Source: Mimachlamys varia
Lineage: Eukaryota; Mollusca; Bivalvia; Pectinida; Pectinidae
Assembly: GCA_947623455.1 (NCBI GenBank)
Contig: OX392545.1
Span: forward strand, 20,868,001 to 20,932,000
Reading direction: 5' to 3'
Length of the DNA stretch: 64,000 nucleotides
Positions 10,461-21,765 of the stretch are shown here, piece by piece. A program made the position numbers and the translations under genes. The notes below the pieces were generated by a model. That model was not told the origin of the DNA, searched no databases, and saw nothing but the letters and a program-made list of their open reading frames with translations. Each line of letters opens with the position of its first letter. The first letter of the stretch is position 1.

Positions 10461-11325
10461 TTCACAGGCAAAAATGTAATAGACCAGTATATTGTGGTAG
10501 TTCTACTTCTAACCCACATCCGAGATACTCAAAAGGAGGGATGCCATTGGAGCACGCCTGCGGTCTTTCATTGACAAGGAAAATATTTTATATGAAGCTG
10601 CATATGATAATTTAACGATATGAAATTAAAGTCGACGGACGACGGAAGCTGTGCCATGGCATAAGTTCACTTGACCTTAAGGCGACATGTTTACAACAAA
10701 TTATTTCAGCATTAACCTGACGCCGTATTAAATAATAATGACAGTCAATATTTTATTACTTTATCAACATCGATAGGTGAACATGACTGTGTACAATACC
10801 TAATCCTCATCTATATTCTAGCGACAGATCTGCCAATCGATAAACGTACCTGGACTCTTTGATATTGAGATGCCAATATTTGGTTCGCGATTGAATTTAA
10901 TCCGTACATATTCTGTAATATTTTGATAGTCCTCGGGATATGACCGGGTACGTTATTATGCTTCTAATCTATTCTTTTAAATTTAATTTCCGTTGGTCGA
11001 TAGCAACGATAATGTGACGTTCATTGTTCCAGTTTAGATGTCATCAATAGATTAGTATGTGCCTTTGTGCTTACTGTGCATGCGCGCATGTGATGTGTTA
11101 ATTTGTCTCATTGCTATAACGCAGATCTGATAGTACTTCACCGATGAAATACCGGGACGGAGGAAGCCAACACGTCCGGTCACATTACAATCACGATAGT
11201 GAACCGAATATTGCCATTACCCCGAATGATGAACGTTATACATAGGAAAACAATCCCCATTGTAATAGACTTTGGTATTTCAGACCTATGAACAGCGCCT
11301 ATAGTCGTCCTTTCGTGAACGATTT
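10461..11325. other. Non-coding stretch with a truncated Helentron-like 3' end
   Basis: No supported gene. At about 10633-10680, 'gacggacgacgg' and 'gccatggcataagttcactt' resemble the 3' end region of the element at 14928-16012, without the final hairpin. The rest is unassigned AT-rich DNA. Confidence 0.4.
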
Positions 11326-11651
11326 GCATTTTCGAAATCATCTGAGCCTATTTGAACTTGAAATATTGTGAATTTCATACCCCCAGACTCAGGGAGGAGT
11401 TGAAGTTTACATAACATATACAAATTGTGGCTTCTATAGGAAAATATTTACATTTGCGCTGCAGAGTCGCTATATACACTAAGCAACTGCATTTTCGAAA
11501 TCATCTGAGCCTATTTGAACTTGAAATATTGTGAATTTCATACCCCCAGACTCAGGGAGGAGTTGAAGTTTACATAACATATACAAATTGTGGCTTCTAT
11601 AGGAAAATATTTACATTTGCGCTGCAGTGTCGCTATATACACTAAGCAACA
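11326..11651. repeat. Perfect-looking tandem duplication, 163 bp x 2
   Basis: Units 11326-11488 and 11489-11651 both begin gcattttcgaaatcatctga and end actaagcaac. I find one difference (gcagagtcgc versus gcagtgtcgc), so the duplication is recent or recently homogenised. Confidence 0.9.
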
Positions 11652-12014
11652 AGTTCATAGGACTTTAACCCGAAACGAGTATGAATACGAACGCGAGATG
11701 AAGGTTAAAAATGCATATCACGCCTAACTCTCGTTTGGACGAGAAATGATTATAGACAAGTTCTTGGCTTAATTTAGTCAATTAATCGATTTATAGATAC
11801 AATCGAATAAACTTAATTTAACATCGAAAAAGAAGCGTGGTCAACACAAATATAAACTTTTTATCAACCATTCTCCGCCATGAAGAGGGCCCCGCTCTCC
11901 CTGATTCTTGTGCAGAAGGCCTATCGTCCGAAATATTGTCAGCATTATTGCCAATCTGACACCACATACATTTTGTAGAAAGACGATTCGTACCCCTACC
12001 GTCAGTGTGAAGTC

Positions 12015-12114
12015 CAATCTGATTAAAATACATATCCTTGTTCTCACTCCGTTACGCAGCAGAGAGAAGTTTACGGAACGGCGCGTAGAACAAGATATGA
12101 TTTTAATCAGATTG
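12015..12114. mobile_element. 100-bp deletion derivative of the CAATCTGATT MITE, 9-bp TSD
   Basis: Both full ends are present (caatctgattaaaatacata ... tatgattttaatcagattg) but the central part is gone. tgtgaagtc is duplicated at 12006-12014 and 12115-12123, so the short form itself transposed rather than arising by deletion in place, or the deletion left both ends intact. Confidence 0.9.
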
Positions 12115-12466
12115 TGTGAAGTCGACCAAATATAGCATGCATGATTTCGGGTTCTTATGCATCGTATCATCATATATGAGCCGTGTCAAAGGTAACAAAC
12201 AACACGACGCTGACAACGTTTCCATGGCGGACTACGTCACATTACCCATTTTTCTAATTCAGCGGACATGCCTTCGCAGTATGACGTCATAAATACGCGA
12301 TATCATTTATAATGATGACAATTCATTTAAAGTGTTATTTTAAAGCAACCTTAGACAGAAACGGTGCAAAGTAAAGAAAAATGTTTCGACACTTTCATAA
12401 TAAAATCCGTGTACGTTAGCTGTTTTCCACATACTGTATTTTCAAGTCGCCGCTCCAGGAGAAAGC

Positions 12467-12595
12467 ACGTGAAACGTTTCCATCTCTCGAAAACGAGCAC
12501 GCGCTACTGGCTGTTCTGCCAATTCTTGGAGCTACAATTTGTATTATTTTATGGTAGATCCCTACCCCTTTTGTCGGGTATGGTAAGAAGTGGAA
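12467..12595 (+). repeat. Dispersed repeat, pair with 31091-31215
   Basis: Shares cgtgaaacgtttcc, ctctcgaaaacgagcacgcg, ctacaatttgt and ttttatggt with 31091-31215 in the same order. Not coding; class unknown. Confidence 0.6.
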
Positions 12596-12607
12596 TTGTA
12601 AATATAA

Positions 12608-12724
12608 GCATTAATCTGCATTCTGTTTCGGGTTATAGGCGATAAAGCGCGGTTCATGCTAATTTCCTGTCATGCAGTGGGCGTTCATATCGCCTATAAC
12701 TCGAAACATAATGCAGTTTAGTGC
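12608..12724. repeat. Palindromic hairpin, ~36-bp arms
   Basis: Arms 12608-12645 (gcattaatctgcattctgtt ... ataggcgat) and 12689-12724 (atcgcctataac ... atgcagtttagtgc) are inverted copies with a few mismatches around a 43-bp loop. May be a small foldback MITE. Confidence 0.7.
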
Positions 12725-13167
12725 TTAAATGAGACTAAGTAATTGTCACTTCAAAACTTGGTTGGAATTATAACCATAAGGTGAAGATTCATATGCCCTC
12801 CCGAGTTGTGCAATGACAAGTTTTTGAGCTGATTAAAAAAACAACATGGCTGACAGGGGGCCATCTTGGATTTTAATAGTAATTGATAAAATTATTGGTG
12901 GATCTTTCTCAAAATACATAGGCAGTTTTTCCTTTGTCCCTAAATTGTGTTTTGTCCAGTTTTTGAGATGACGTATTTCCGAATTTCACATTGGATAACT
13001 ATTTCCAGGCAAATGAAATCAATAGCAAAGTGAAGCACTTCAGTTTACGCACGCGTTTCCATAAAAGACCTTTGCCCGGTCGCCCCAGCTCTTAATGTTT
13101 ATTCAATACAGCTATACGGATGGGTTATTGTTTTTACGTGTAATCATTTTTTTTATTTGTATTTTAA
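12725..13167. other. Non-coding stretch
   Basis: No gene supported. Contains 'catggctgac ... gccatcttggatttt', reminiscent of the tandem units at 46.8-48.7 kb, so it may be an old Helentron-like remnant. Confidence 0.35.
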
Positions 13168-13975
13168 GGGGCAACCCGCGAAAGTAAGCTCTTTTTCATA
13201 TTTTTTTTCCAAAATATTACATAGACATATCGAGTGGGTATTCTTATTGACTACGACGATCGGATTTTGCTGATAAGTATTCATAAATAAATAATTTCAA
13301 AATAACTGTTGGAATTCCAACACATCTAGCCAGACGTTCTGGTTTGGGATTTCAACCTACCAACGCATGCGCAGCGAGCGCCGTTTCTATTGTAAACACT
13401 CTATCTGCTATTATCGTTACACCACGATAAGGCCTAACTACTAAGCGAAAAGTTAAATATAATATAAATATAAACTTTATTTATTTTACAACAATTATGA
13501 AACAAAGTATACAACTTATATTTATCACTCTTGTTGACCCGGATATTAGCGCGCGAGGGGTCATACTGTGGGCGGAAACCGGAGTATCCGGAGAAAACCC
13601 ACGTAGTCGGGCAGGCGACCCCATACCTTTTCACGTCTGGACGGGGAGTCGAACACCGGCCGCCTTGGTGAAAGGCAAGTGCGATATCCACTGCACCACC
13701 CGACCACTCAGGCGAAAAGTTGCCGAATGGTCAAAATATGACGCAAGACTGCGTTACGGAATCATTGAAAGATGGGAAGTATTCAAAGGAGAAACCACCT
13801 GCTCTATTGTGTTTATGTTACATATTTCTTCTGTGTAACGGTAACATGCACAAATAAAGCTTTGATTTGTTTTGAGGCTACCCAAGAGGAAACTGTTTCA
13901 GTCTTCTGTTGCAAAAAATGCGTGTGTAATATTAAACTTACAAGTGTGTTTTATAATATTCCCTTTATAAACTCT
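13168..13975 (+). repeat. ~560-bp dispersed repeat, copy 2, split by a SINE
   Basis: Matches the reverse complement of 4835-5393: starts acccgcgaaagtaagct, continues with atatcgagtgggtattc, acgcatgcgcagcgagcgcc and ataaggcctaac, and resumes after the SINE with gttgccgaatggtcaaaata to ttataatattccc. Copy 1 supplies the empty site. Confidence 0.65.
13455..13711 (-). mobile_element. tRNA-derived SINE insertion with 10-bp TSD
   Basis: On the minus strand: head CGGGTGGTGCAGTGGATATCG, B box CCGGTGTTCGACTCCCC, body GGGTTTTCTCCGGATACTCC and an AT-rich tail at 13455. gcgaaaagtt is duplicated at 13445-13454 and 13712-13721; the pre-insertion sequence is preserved at about 5090-5115. The 113-codon plus-strand frame across it is fortuitous. 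Confidence 0.88.
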
Positions 13976-14285
13976 TATATTCCAGTAAAACAGTATGAGC
14001 TAATTATATTGCTGGATGGAAAGACATTTTCAAATATAATATATACCATAACAGAAAAAGTTGTTTGATTACGTTGTAAAACGGGTCGTACGACCGAGGT
14101 ACATACGGCTTCAATTTGGACAAAAGGAATTAAAAGAATATGTTTTCACGCGTAAAAAAAAGTGATATTCATACTTAATTTATAAATTAGTGTAGGTACG
14201 AATAGCATTGGGTTGCGACCCCGGTATTGAATTTGATACGAAAATATATACATAACGGGAAAAAAACAAAGTTATACAACGTATA
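13976..14285. other. Non-coding interval
   Basis: AT-rich sequence without a recognisable gene, between the 560-bp repeat and the 990-bp TIR element. Confidence 0.4.
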
Positions 14286-16360
14286 CAGACCCGTACACGT
14301 TCGCTGTTCCACTTTAAGCGTACCGTTTGCGTAGCATTTCCGTAGCACTTCCGTACCATTACCGTAGCATTTCCGTACCGTTTGCGTAGCATTTCAGTAG
14401 CATTACCGTAGCATTTGCGTCGCACTACCGTAGCATTTGCGTCGCACTGCCGTACCATTTCCGTAGCACTAGCGTCATTTACAAAGCGTTCGCGAAACGT
14501 TCGGTTGGAAATTTTACGGAATAAATCTGACGAAACGAATAGTTCATGTTTTTATAAGCTGCATAAACTCAGAATTTTGTAAATAATCTCAGTCTCAAAA
14601 ATTTACAAAACAAAAAACAAGGCTTTTATCAATATGTATGAATCTGACTTAATTTAACATTAAATAAAATAAAATAAAAATATCAAGGTCATATGCCCCA
14701 GCCAGTCGGACAACATCGGGCCTCTCCGGCAAGCTCGGAAGAGAATACCCGAGGTGTTCCGACTGATGCCCATGGCTACCTGTCAGCGTACGTCAGGTCT
14801 CTATGACGGAAAAATTTAATACATGTTCCAATATTACCGATATTTGATATTGTTCACAATTACTTTTAAGGCATGTCTGTTTGTTTCACTCTCATACCAT
14901 TATCTTAATGGCAAAGCAAACATTAAACAAGAGGCCCAGAGGGCCTGTATCGCTCACCTGGATACAATGGTATCTAGGTTATCATGGAAAATATTTTCTT
15001 CCTTGCCCCGCCCCTCAGCCCTCTGGGTGATCAGTCCCACCATTAGTACAATTTTGAATCCTGAGTACCAAGGGATGCTTCCTGCCAAATAAGGCTGATT
15101 TCCAATCAGTGGTTATGGAGTAGAAGTTGCTTTAACCATGATATAGATAAATAACTCGTTTTGGCCCCGCTCCTCAGCCCCCTAGGGGGTCAGCTAGTCC
15201 CACCATTAGTAAAATTTGAATCCTGAGCACCTAGGAATGCTTCCTGCCAAATAAGGTTGATTTCCAATCAGTGGTTATTGAGAAGAAGTCGCTTAAACCA
15301 CGATATAGCTAAATAACCCTTTTTGGCCCCGCCCTCTGCCCCCTAGAGGGTCAGTCCCACCATTAGTACAATTTTGAATCCTGAGCACCTAGGGATGCTT
15401 CATGCCAAATAAGGCTGATTTCCAATCAGTGGTTATGGAGTAGAAGTTGCTTTAACCATGATATAGATAAATAACTCGTTTTGGCCCCGCCCTTAACCCC
15501 CGAGGGGGTCAGGCCAACCATAAATACAATTTTGAATCCTGAGCACCTAAGGATGCTTCCTATCAAATAAGGCTGATTTCCAATCAGTGGTTATGGAGAA
15601 GAAGTCGCTTAAACCAATAGAGCTAAATAACCTTTTTGGCCCCGCCCTTCAGCCCCCTAGGGGGTCAGTCCCACCATTAGTACAATTTTGAATCCTGGGC
15701 ACCTAAGGATGTTTCCTACCAAATAAGTCTGATTTCCAATCAGTGGTTATGGAGAAGAAGTCGCTTAAACTAATAGAGCTAAATAACCCTTTTTGGCCCC
15801 GCCCTCAGCCCCCTAGGGGGTCGGTCCCACCATTAGTACAATTTTGGATCCTGGGCACCTAAGGATGATTCCTGCCAAATTACGTTGATTTCCTATCAGT
15901 GGTTATGGAGAAGAAGTCGTTTAAACAATTGTTGACGGACAACGGACGGACGGACGACGGACGCCACGGTATGGCATAAGCTCACCTCGGTCCTTCGGAC
16001 CAGGTGAGCTAAAAACAATCGTACGCATGTGTACACGCTGGATCTCCACATTCGGTTTCAGCACACGTTTCCCAATGCATTATGGGTATTTCGTTTCGTT
16101 TGTATGTGTGATTATGCGGATCCGTTTTTATAAAAATCCGTAAATGTGATCGACCGTTTGCAAGCGTCACCCGTAGCATTTCCGTACCGTTTGTGTAGCA
16201 TTTCCGTACCATTTGAGTAGCACTTCCGTACCATTCGCGTAGCATTTCTGTAGCATTTCCGTACCGTTTGCGTAGAATTTCCGTATCATTTGAGTAGCAT
16301 TTCCGAAGCACTTCCGTACCGTTTGCGTCTAAGATGGAACAGCGAACGTGTACGGGTCTG
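14286..16360. mobile_element. 990-bp TIR element, copy 1, carrying a 1,085-bp insertion
   Basis: Ends are near-perfect inverted repeats of about 26 bp (CAGACCCGTACACGTTCGCT continuing GTTCCA) with TA on both sides (14284-14285, 16361-16362). Subterminal regions hold many GTAGCATTTCCGTACC-like units facing opposite ways at the two ends (14320-14470 and 16170-16330). Removing 14928-16012 leaves exactly 990 bp, the length of the intact copy at 45474-46463. CAGA + TA suggests a Tc1/mariner-type non-autonomous element; this is inferred. Confidence 0.85.
14928..16012 (+). mobile_element. Helitron/Helentron-like non-autonomous element with ~158-bp tandem array
   Basis: Starts CAAGAGGCCCAGAGGGCC and contains GCTCACCTGG; ends with a hairpin (CTCACCTCGGTCC-TTC-GGACCAGGTGAG) followed by CTAA. 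GCTCACCTGG and CCAGGTGAGC form the subterminal inverted repeat. Inside are six units of about 155-162 bp, each with ggccccgccc, gggtcag, ccaccattagtacaattttg and tttccaatcagtggttatgg. The empty site in the 45474 copy is AAAAAA, so the element lies between A's with no net duplication if it ends at CTAA. These traits fit rolling-circle elements, but no Rep/helicase is present. Confidence 0.75.
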
Positions 16361-17220
16361 TAACTATTTGTATATTCCATTCCCGCAGGTTTTTTTTTTA
16401 AATAACCACCGTCCCTTTACAATACGACAAAAAAAATGTAAAAAGAAAGTGGAATTATTATAAAATATTCATAACGGGTAGTTATAATTAAGTACTTCCA
16501 CAGTTCCAAATCTGATATACATGTAGTCATGCTGCGTTATATGAGTGTATGGACTTGAATGTTCGCATTGTTAACGTGTGAAGACGCTGAAAGTTGGATA
16601 GATTTTAAATGAATATGAATGTACATTGTATATATATATAGATAGTCGGAAAAAAATCAAGACATTGAGTTGTAAAAAAAATCGCGAACATTTCATGTCA
16701 TTTGATTTTCGTACTTTTTAATGCATGCTACATACCTTTAGTGAAATTATCTGAAAAAGTTGGGTTCGTGAATATTACCTTTAACATAAATTAAGGTTTG
16801 TACCATGGCCGTATTCCGTACCCATGTGTACCGGCCTCGGTCAGGTAAATATAATATAGATAATTCCTGGTGTGGATTATATGGTGCCGATATGACGACA
16901 ATTATTCTTCATTTGAATATCGGTATGTTAGCAATTGATGTCTATTTCTAATGTGAATGCGAGTCAATAAGTGTATACACGGATTTTGTCTCTGTTTCAT
17001 CAGCCGTATACATTACGCGTCCCCTCCGTCAAACCGATCAGGGAAATTGCGGCACACATTTCACGTTGCGTCATCCCCGCTATTTTTATCTGGGCTTTCC
17101 AGAGGAATGCGATTTTGCAAGTGGTCATTATAGACATTTTGAGTGGACTTTGAATATGGGAATAACAGGAAAGTATAATTTGTAGTGCAGACGCCATGTA
17201 TATTCAAGAACAGGCATTTA
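16361..17220. other. Non-coding interval
   Basis: No gene supported. Ends near 17218-17245 with ggctttcgcgggatgcccct, the terminus motif of the 560-bp repeat family. Confidence 0.4.
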
Positions 17221-17254
17221 GGCTTTCGCGGGATGCCCCTTTAATCTGTTATAG

Positions 17255-17885
17255 ACAAGGCGTCGCAAATGATACAAATCCCCTCGCGTGCTAACACATG
17301 AACTCTGACGCAAAATGGGGGTTGGAGTTATTGCAGGACATTGAAATGACATCAGATGTCATTTGCACTGAACTGAAATAGACATGGATGGGCTTATTAT
17401 CAGGCATGGACTCATTGCCAGATAAATATGGTATATATTGTAATGCATTCGACATTCGAGGTATTCCTATGCTGGAACCATACATGTATATGAAGTTTGG
17501 TCAGGATCCGTTCGAAAATGAAGTCGCAAGAGTGCTGACAAAGATTTTCTATAAATAGTAACGCTGACCTTGACCTTGGCGCCCTGAAACATGAACTTGT
17601 TCGAGGTATTCCCATGCTGGACCCATATATGAAGTTTGGTCAGGATCCGTTCAGAAATGAAGTTGCTAACAACGATTTTCTATAAATAGTAACGGTGATC
17701 TTGACCCCCTGAAACACGAATTCGTTCGAGGTATTACCATGCTGGACCCATATAGAAAGTTTGGTCAGAATCCGTTCAAAAATGGAGTCGCAAGAGCGCT
17801 GGCAAAAAAGTGAACATACGTACGTACGTACGTACGAACGGAACGCTATATCCCCTCCCCGACTTTCGTCGCGAGGGTATAATAA
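17255..17885 (+). repeat. Tandem-containing element with CCCTCGCG/CGCGAGGG ends
   Basis: Left part contains caaatcccctcgcgtgc, right part ends cccgactttcgtcgcgaggg plus tataataa, giving an inverted pair and a terminal hairpin (CCCGAC-ttt-GTCG). Inside, units starting ttcgaggtattcctatgctg occur at about 17456, 17601 and 17726, each with tttggtcaggatccgttc. A run of tacg repeats precedes the end. Architecture resembles the Helentron-like group, but with other termini. Confidence 0.55.
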
Positions 17886-18275
17886 TCAGTTGTCATATGA
17901 AAGTCTACCCAATTTATCCTGATAAGTATCAATAAAACGCATGACCGCCATATCAGTTTAATATTGCATAGTATCTATATAGTGAATAAATACAGTGCCC
18001 TCTAATTATCCTATCCGAGGTTGAAACAACAAAACATATAAAAAAAGCTCAGGCGGGGATACAGTATGAAATATTTATAAATCGTTGCCAGGTAATTCCG
18101 ATTACCTTTAATTAAAAGACGCACGACATTTTTCATACGTTATACCTGGAATACAACACAAATACCAAAAGCCTCCATAGAGATTAATATGTAAGCAGGA
18201 GCATCTATTGATCGAATGGTGTATCAGTACTGCTGGAGTAAATACTTGGATCTGAAGCAGACGCATTTGTGAGTG

Positions 18276-18614
18276 ATGATAATGAATTTTGAACAAGTTA
18301 TTACTTTCTTTTATATAGTTTTAGTAACAGTAGACATTTCAAGTAAAGACTGTAATCTGAAATACTATGGAGACGGAAAAGATCGTTACCTTCCAGGATT
18401 TGTACAGAGTATTGAATATAATATTGGCTTCCAACAGTGCATCAACTTGTGTTACAAAAAAGAAAATTGTGATTCTATCAACTACGACAAAATTGGACTC
18501 AGATGTGAAATGAATGCTATTGTAGCATCTGGACAAGCAATTGGCGATTTTCTGGAGACCAAACAGGGATCGGTACACACAGTGGTAAATAGAACGGGAC
18601 AGTTCGAAGATCAG
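18276..18614 (+). CDS. Secreted PAN/C-type lectin protein, exon 1 (signal peptide + PAN/Apple-like domain)
   Basis: The ATG at 18276 (MIMNFEQVITFFYIVLVTV) opens a signal peptide: hydrophobic core residues 8-19, then DISSKDC as the likely start of the mature protein. Residues about 26-113 look like a PAN/Apple module: YLPGFVQS, FQQCINLCYKKENCDSINYD and a C-E-M-N strand typical of this fold in invertebrate secreted proteins. A second ATG at 18282 would also work. The exon ends GAAGATCAG followed by the donor gtatgt (18615), phase 0, matching exon 2. PAN domains bind protein or carbohydrate, so the product is probably an extracellular recognition or matrix protein. Without splicing the frame would end 24 bases later. 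Confidence 0.8.
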
Positions 18615-18673
18615 GTATGTTACACAGTCAAAATTTAAAGTTATAGTTAAATTTAATTTTGTACAATTTCATT

Positions 18674-19463
18674 AAAGGACCAATATACGTAACTTCTGAA
18701 AAATTCTGACAAAAAATCCAGTTACATGTCATAACCATGCAAAAATAAGCCTAAAACGAAGCTGTTACAAACAAGAAACTCTTGACAGAAAAATCCAAAG
18801 AACTGAAAATAATTCAGGTGTGGCCCACTTCAACAACAAACCGAAGGTAGAAGACTGTTACAAATACCGAGTTTCAACTACTGCTGTACCCACGGTGGGG
18901 AATCACGTGGTCTGCAGTTGGTGAGTAACAAGAATATAAAATGGCCGCCGCCACTATTGAATGTGAAAATAGAGGTAAGACACGGAAAATACTCATTACA
19001 TCAGCATTTCAAAGTGACGAGCATATAACATACTGAATTCTGGATATCGTTGCAGAAAGCGACGGTCTAAGGTCGATTGTACATCGAATCTTTCTGTTGA
19101 AAAATATTGTTTTCGTCGCTTTCTGCAAAGATAAGTTTTGTAGCCCTAGTTCTTGTCTAGACAAAGAAAACGTACGAAATAGTAAATGTTCGTGTAAACC
19201 ACCACCCCTCGTTCGAAGAATGTTACAGAAAACTATTTTCATTTTCAACACTGGCGGCGGCCATTTTATATTCGTGTTACTCACCAACTGCGGACCACGT
19301 GATTCCCCACCGTGTGGTACGTACCGGTAACCGCGTAAGAATTCACCTTGAATATTGCTTATACATTTATCAGCTATTCTTAACAAAATCTATAAATATA
19401 ATAAGTTATTAGGATTGATTTTCGCTGCAGGTTTTGCCGAAAGTTACGTTTATTGGGCCTTTA
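18674..19463. mobile_element. Foldback element in intron 1 of the lectin gene
   Basis: The ends are inverted: AAAGGACCAATATACGTAAC on the left, AAAGGCCCAATAAACGTAAC read from the right. A second, longer inverted block pairs 18893-18968 with 19231-19322 (cacggtggggaatcacgtgg, atataaaatggccgccgcca), and an inner pair gcagaaagcgacg/cgtcgctttctgc lies at about 19053 and 19114. Non-coding. It begins only 60 bases after the exon 1 donor. Confidence 0.75.
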
Positions 19464-19465
19464 AA

Positions 19466-19640
19466 GGATCTGACGACATCCCAAAAGAGGTCATGTTTAG
19501 ATGACATTTGGCGCCTCTACTCTAGTAGAATTTTCTAATGACGCTGCCATCTGCAGCAAGTCATTTCGTCAAAATAATTACACTAGCTTGTTGTGACGAA
19601 ATGACTAAACGTAACAACGATATAATTATGGAAGCTTTTC
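19466..19640. mobile_element. CAATCTGATT-family MITE, diverged fragment
   Basis: Contains ggatctgacgacatcccaaa, gcgcctcta, gtcatttcgtca and gtgacgaaatgactaaacg in the order of the family, without recognisable ends. Confidence 0.55.
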
Positions 19641-20596
19641 ACATTTTAGATTCTGAAAGTAGTAATTGGTTGGGTCATACCAATTTTATTTATTGTTTTT
19701 CGGAAAATAAGATTTCAAAATTGGAGCGAGCGGGCGCAATTTTTTTGTTCCTTAAAATTTCGAGCGAGCGGAAGTTTTAAAAAAAACTGAATGTTCGAAT
19801 GGTACCTACATAAATATTTCAAAATATCAATAACAAACACGTTTTTTAACTATCAACATTAGGCCTATTCTACTAAAATAAGACTGATGAAATGACATTG
19901 ATGTCTGCCAAATTGAGTCGATTGCTTGAGAAGAGTATCGATTTGAAATTCAATATAGAGGTGTATACATGTAGATGTTTGCTTACCTAATTCAGGATTT
20001 TAAAAGATATTTGATTGAAGTCGCTTTTGAGTGAGCCCGCTTGAGTTCCGTATTTTGTTTATTTAATCAAAAGATCTTGGAACGATAAATTATCTATTGT
20101 GGTAGTTTGCAATACATTATGGCGACCGGATTATGTAGTGATCAACACGATGGGAAAGTAATTTTGACACATTCTCAATTTTCTTCACAAGGGAAAAAAC
20201 CTCGTCGCGCATTTCCCTCGTGTTGCTGCCGAAAAAACGCCTAAAATACCATTTTTACCTTTATTTCAAACATTCGAATGATCCGAAATGGCGTTTTCTA
20301 AATTTTGAACCATTGTAAAATATATCCAGATTCGTCTTTTTTCAATGACGCTAAAATTGTAAATACACACACTTGCACCATTCAGCCACGCATGCCTGGT
20401 CATAATACTCCGTATGAAGTGTGCATCAGTATCGAGCAGAAGCAGAATGCAAAAGATCATCAGCACGTGACTTTTTATGGAATGTCCTCGGATCTTGAAG
20501 CAGCAGAAAGAAGTTTACGAAACGGCGCATAGATGATTTTTTTTAATCCTTCAAAAGGACCTAGATATTAAAACAATTACATTCACCACAACCCGT
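19641..20596. other. Intron 1 sequence, no gene seen
   Basis: AT-rich intronic DNA. A short piece of the CAATCTGATT MITE 3' end (gcagcagaaagaagtttacg) is at about 20497-20545, followed at 20605 by a worn piece of the dispersed SINE-tail repeat (gtttttacgtcttgttaaca). Confidence 0.4.
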
Positions 20597-21065
20597 AATG
20601 TTAGGATGTTTTTACGTCTTGTTAACAGCCAGTGAATGGGAGGTAGCGGTATGTTGGAGTAAGTCTTATAACGATAATCCGGATATTTCGCCGTTTTAAA
20701 GTGCTAATACACTTAAGTATACCACAGACTAAGATAAGAGGGATAGGCAACTGGCTATTCGGCATAGGAAATGTCAGGTAGACTTCACTGTTGTGAGAAC
20801 ACGAGAAGTTACGTGACTTGGAAAAATTACTCCCACCTCGGTCATCACAGGACACTGACTGCCGTCGAAAAGTTATATGTTCTGGGGAATCATTTTTATT
20901 AAAACTGTCCAGCGTTCAAGGAAAGTTATCTTTTTTTAACATAATTAATATTTTAATCATGTTTTTTTACGTCAAATGTCAGGAAGATGTCTCAGAATTC
21001 GAAATTGTACAGCGTACTAACACGGCAGTATTTTATGGCTTCACACCCGCAATTATCTCATTTTC

Positions 21066-21765
21066 ATTCGCGTCATCCTTGCTAACCAATGAATTGTTGA
21101 ACACAAGGACTAAACATAATAACGTTTGATATGTATTTAATGAACTCGTATCATTTTAAAGTGAAACAATGGCTCTGAAATCGTGGGATTTGTATTTCAA
21201 AATGGTTGTATATTGACGTGCTTTTAGTAATGGCCGCCATTAATTGTTTACAATATCGGCCACGGGTGGACTTATAAAAGCATGCATTTCTCGGTACCCG
21301 ATCATAAATATGTACATATATGTTTATATAATTAGAGTCTGGTATATCATTATATACCAAAGAACGGTTTCAATCACATTGACAAGCTAGAATGTGTATT
21401 TTGAAGACTCCAAATATTGACAAAAATTGGTCACGGTGCAAGTAAGCGTGTGATCACTTCCCGAGTCTCCTTGATTTTTACCTAAATTTCGTTCACGTCA
21501 TCCTTGCTAACCAAGAATTGTTGAACACAAGGACTAAAAATAATAATCGTTTTATATGTATTTAATAAACTCTTATCATTTTTAAGTGAAACCATGGCTC
21601 TGAAATCGTGGAATTTGTATTTCAAAACGGTTGTGTATTGACGTGTTTTTATTACCGCCCGCCATTAATTGTTATAAAAGCATACATTTCTCGGTACCCG
21701 ATCATGAATATGTACATCATATTACAGTCTGGTATATTGTTATATACAAAGAAAGATTTCAATTC
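21066..21765 (+). repeat. Imperfect direct duplication, ~280 bp, spaced 422 bp
   Basis: 21066-21375 and 21488-21765 share cgtcatccttgctaacca, gaattgttgaacacaaggac, tggctctgaaatcgtgg, tatttcaaaa and ttctcggtacccgatcat in order, with indels. Located in intron 1. Origin unknown. Confidence 0.7.

Noticed and set aside
17800..17845. tacg microsatellite as a possible regulatory site
   Set aside because: Just a short simple repeat next to the end of a tandem-type element.
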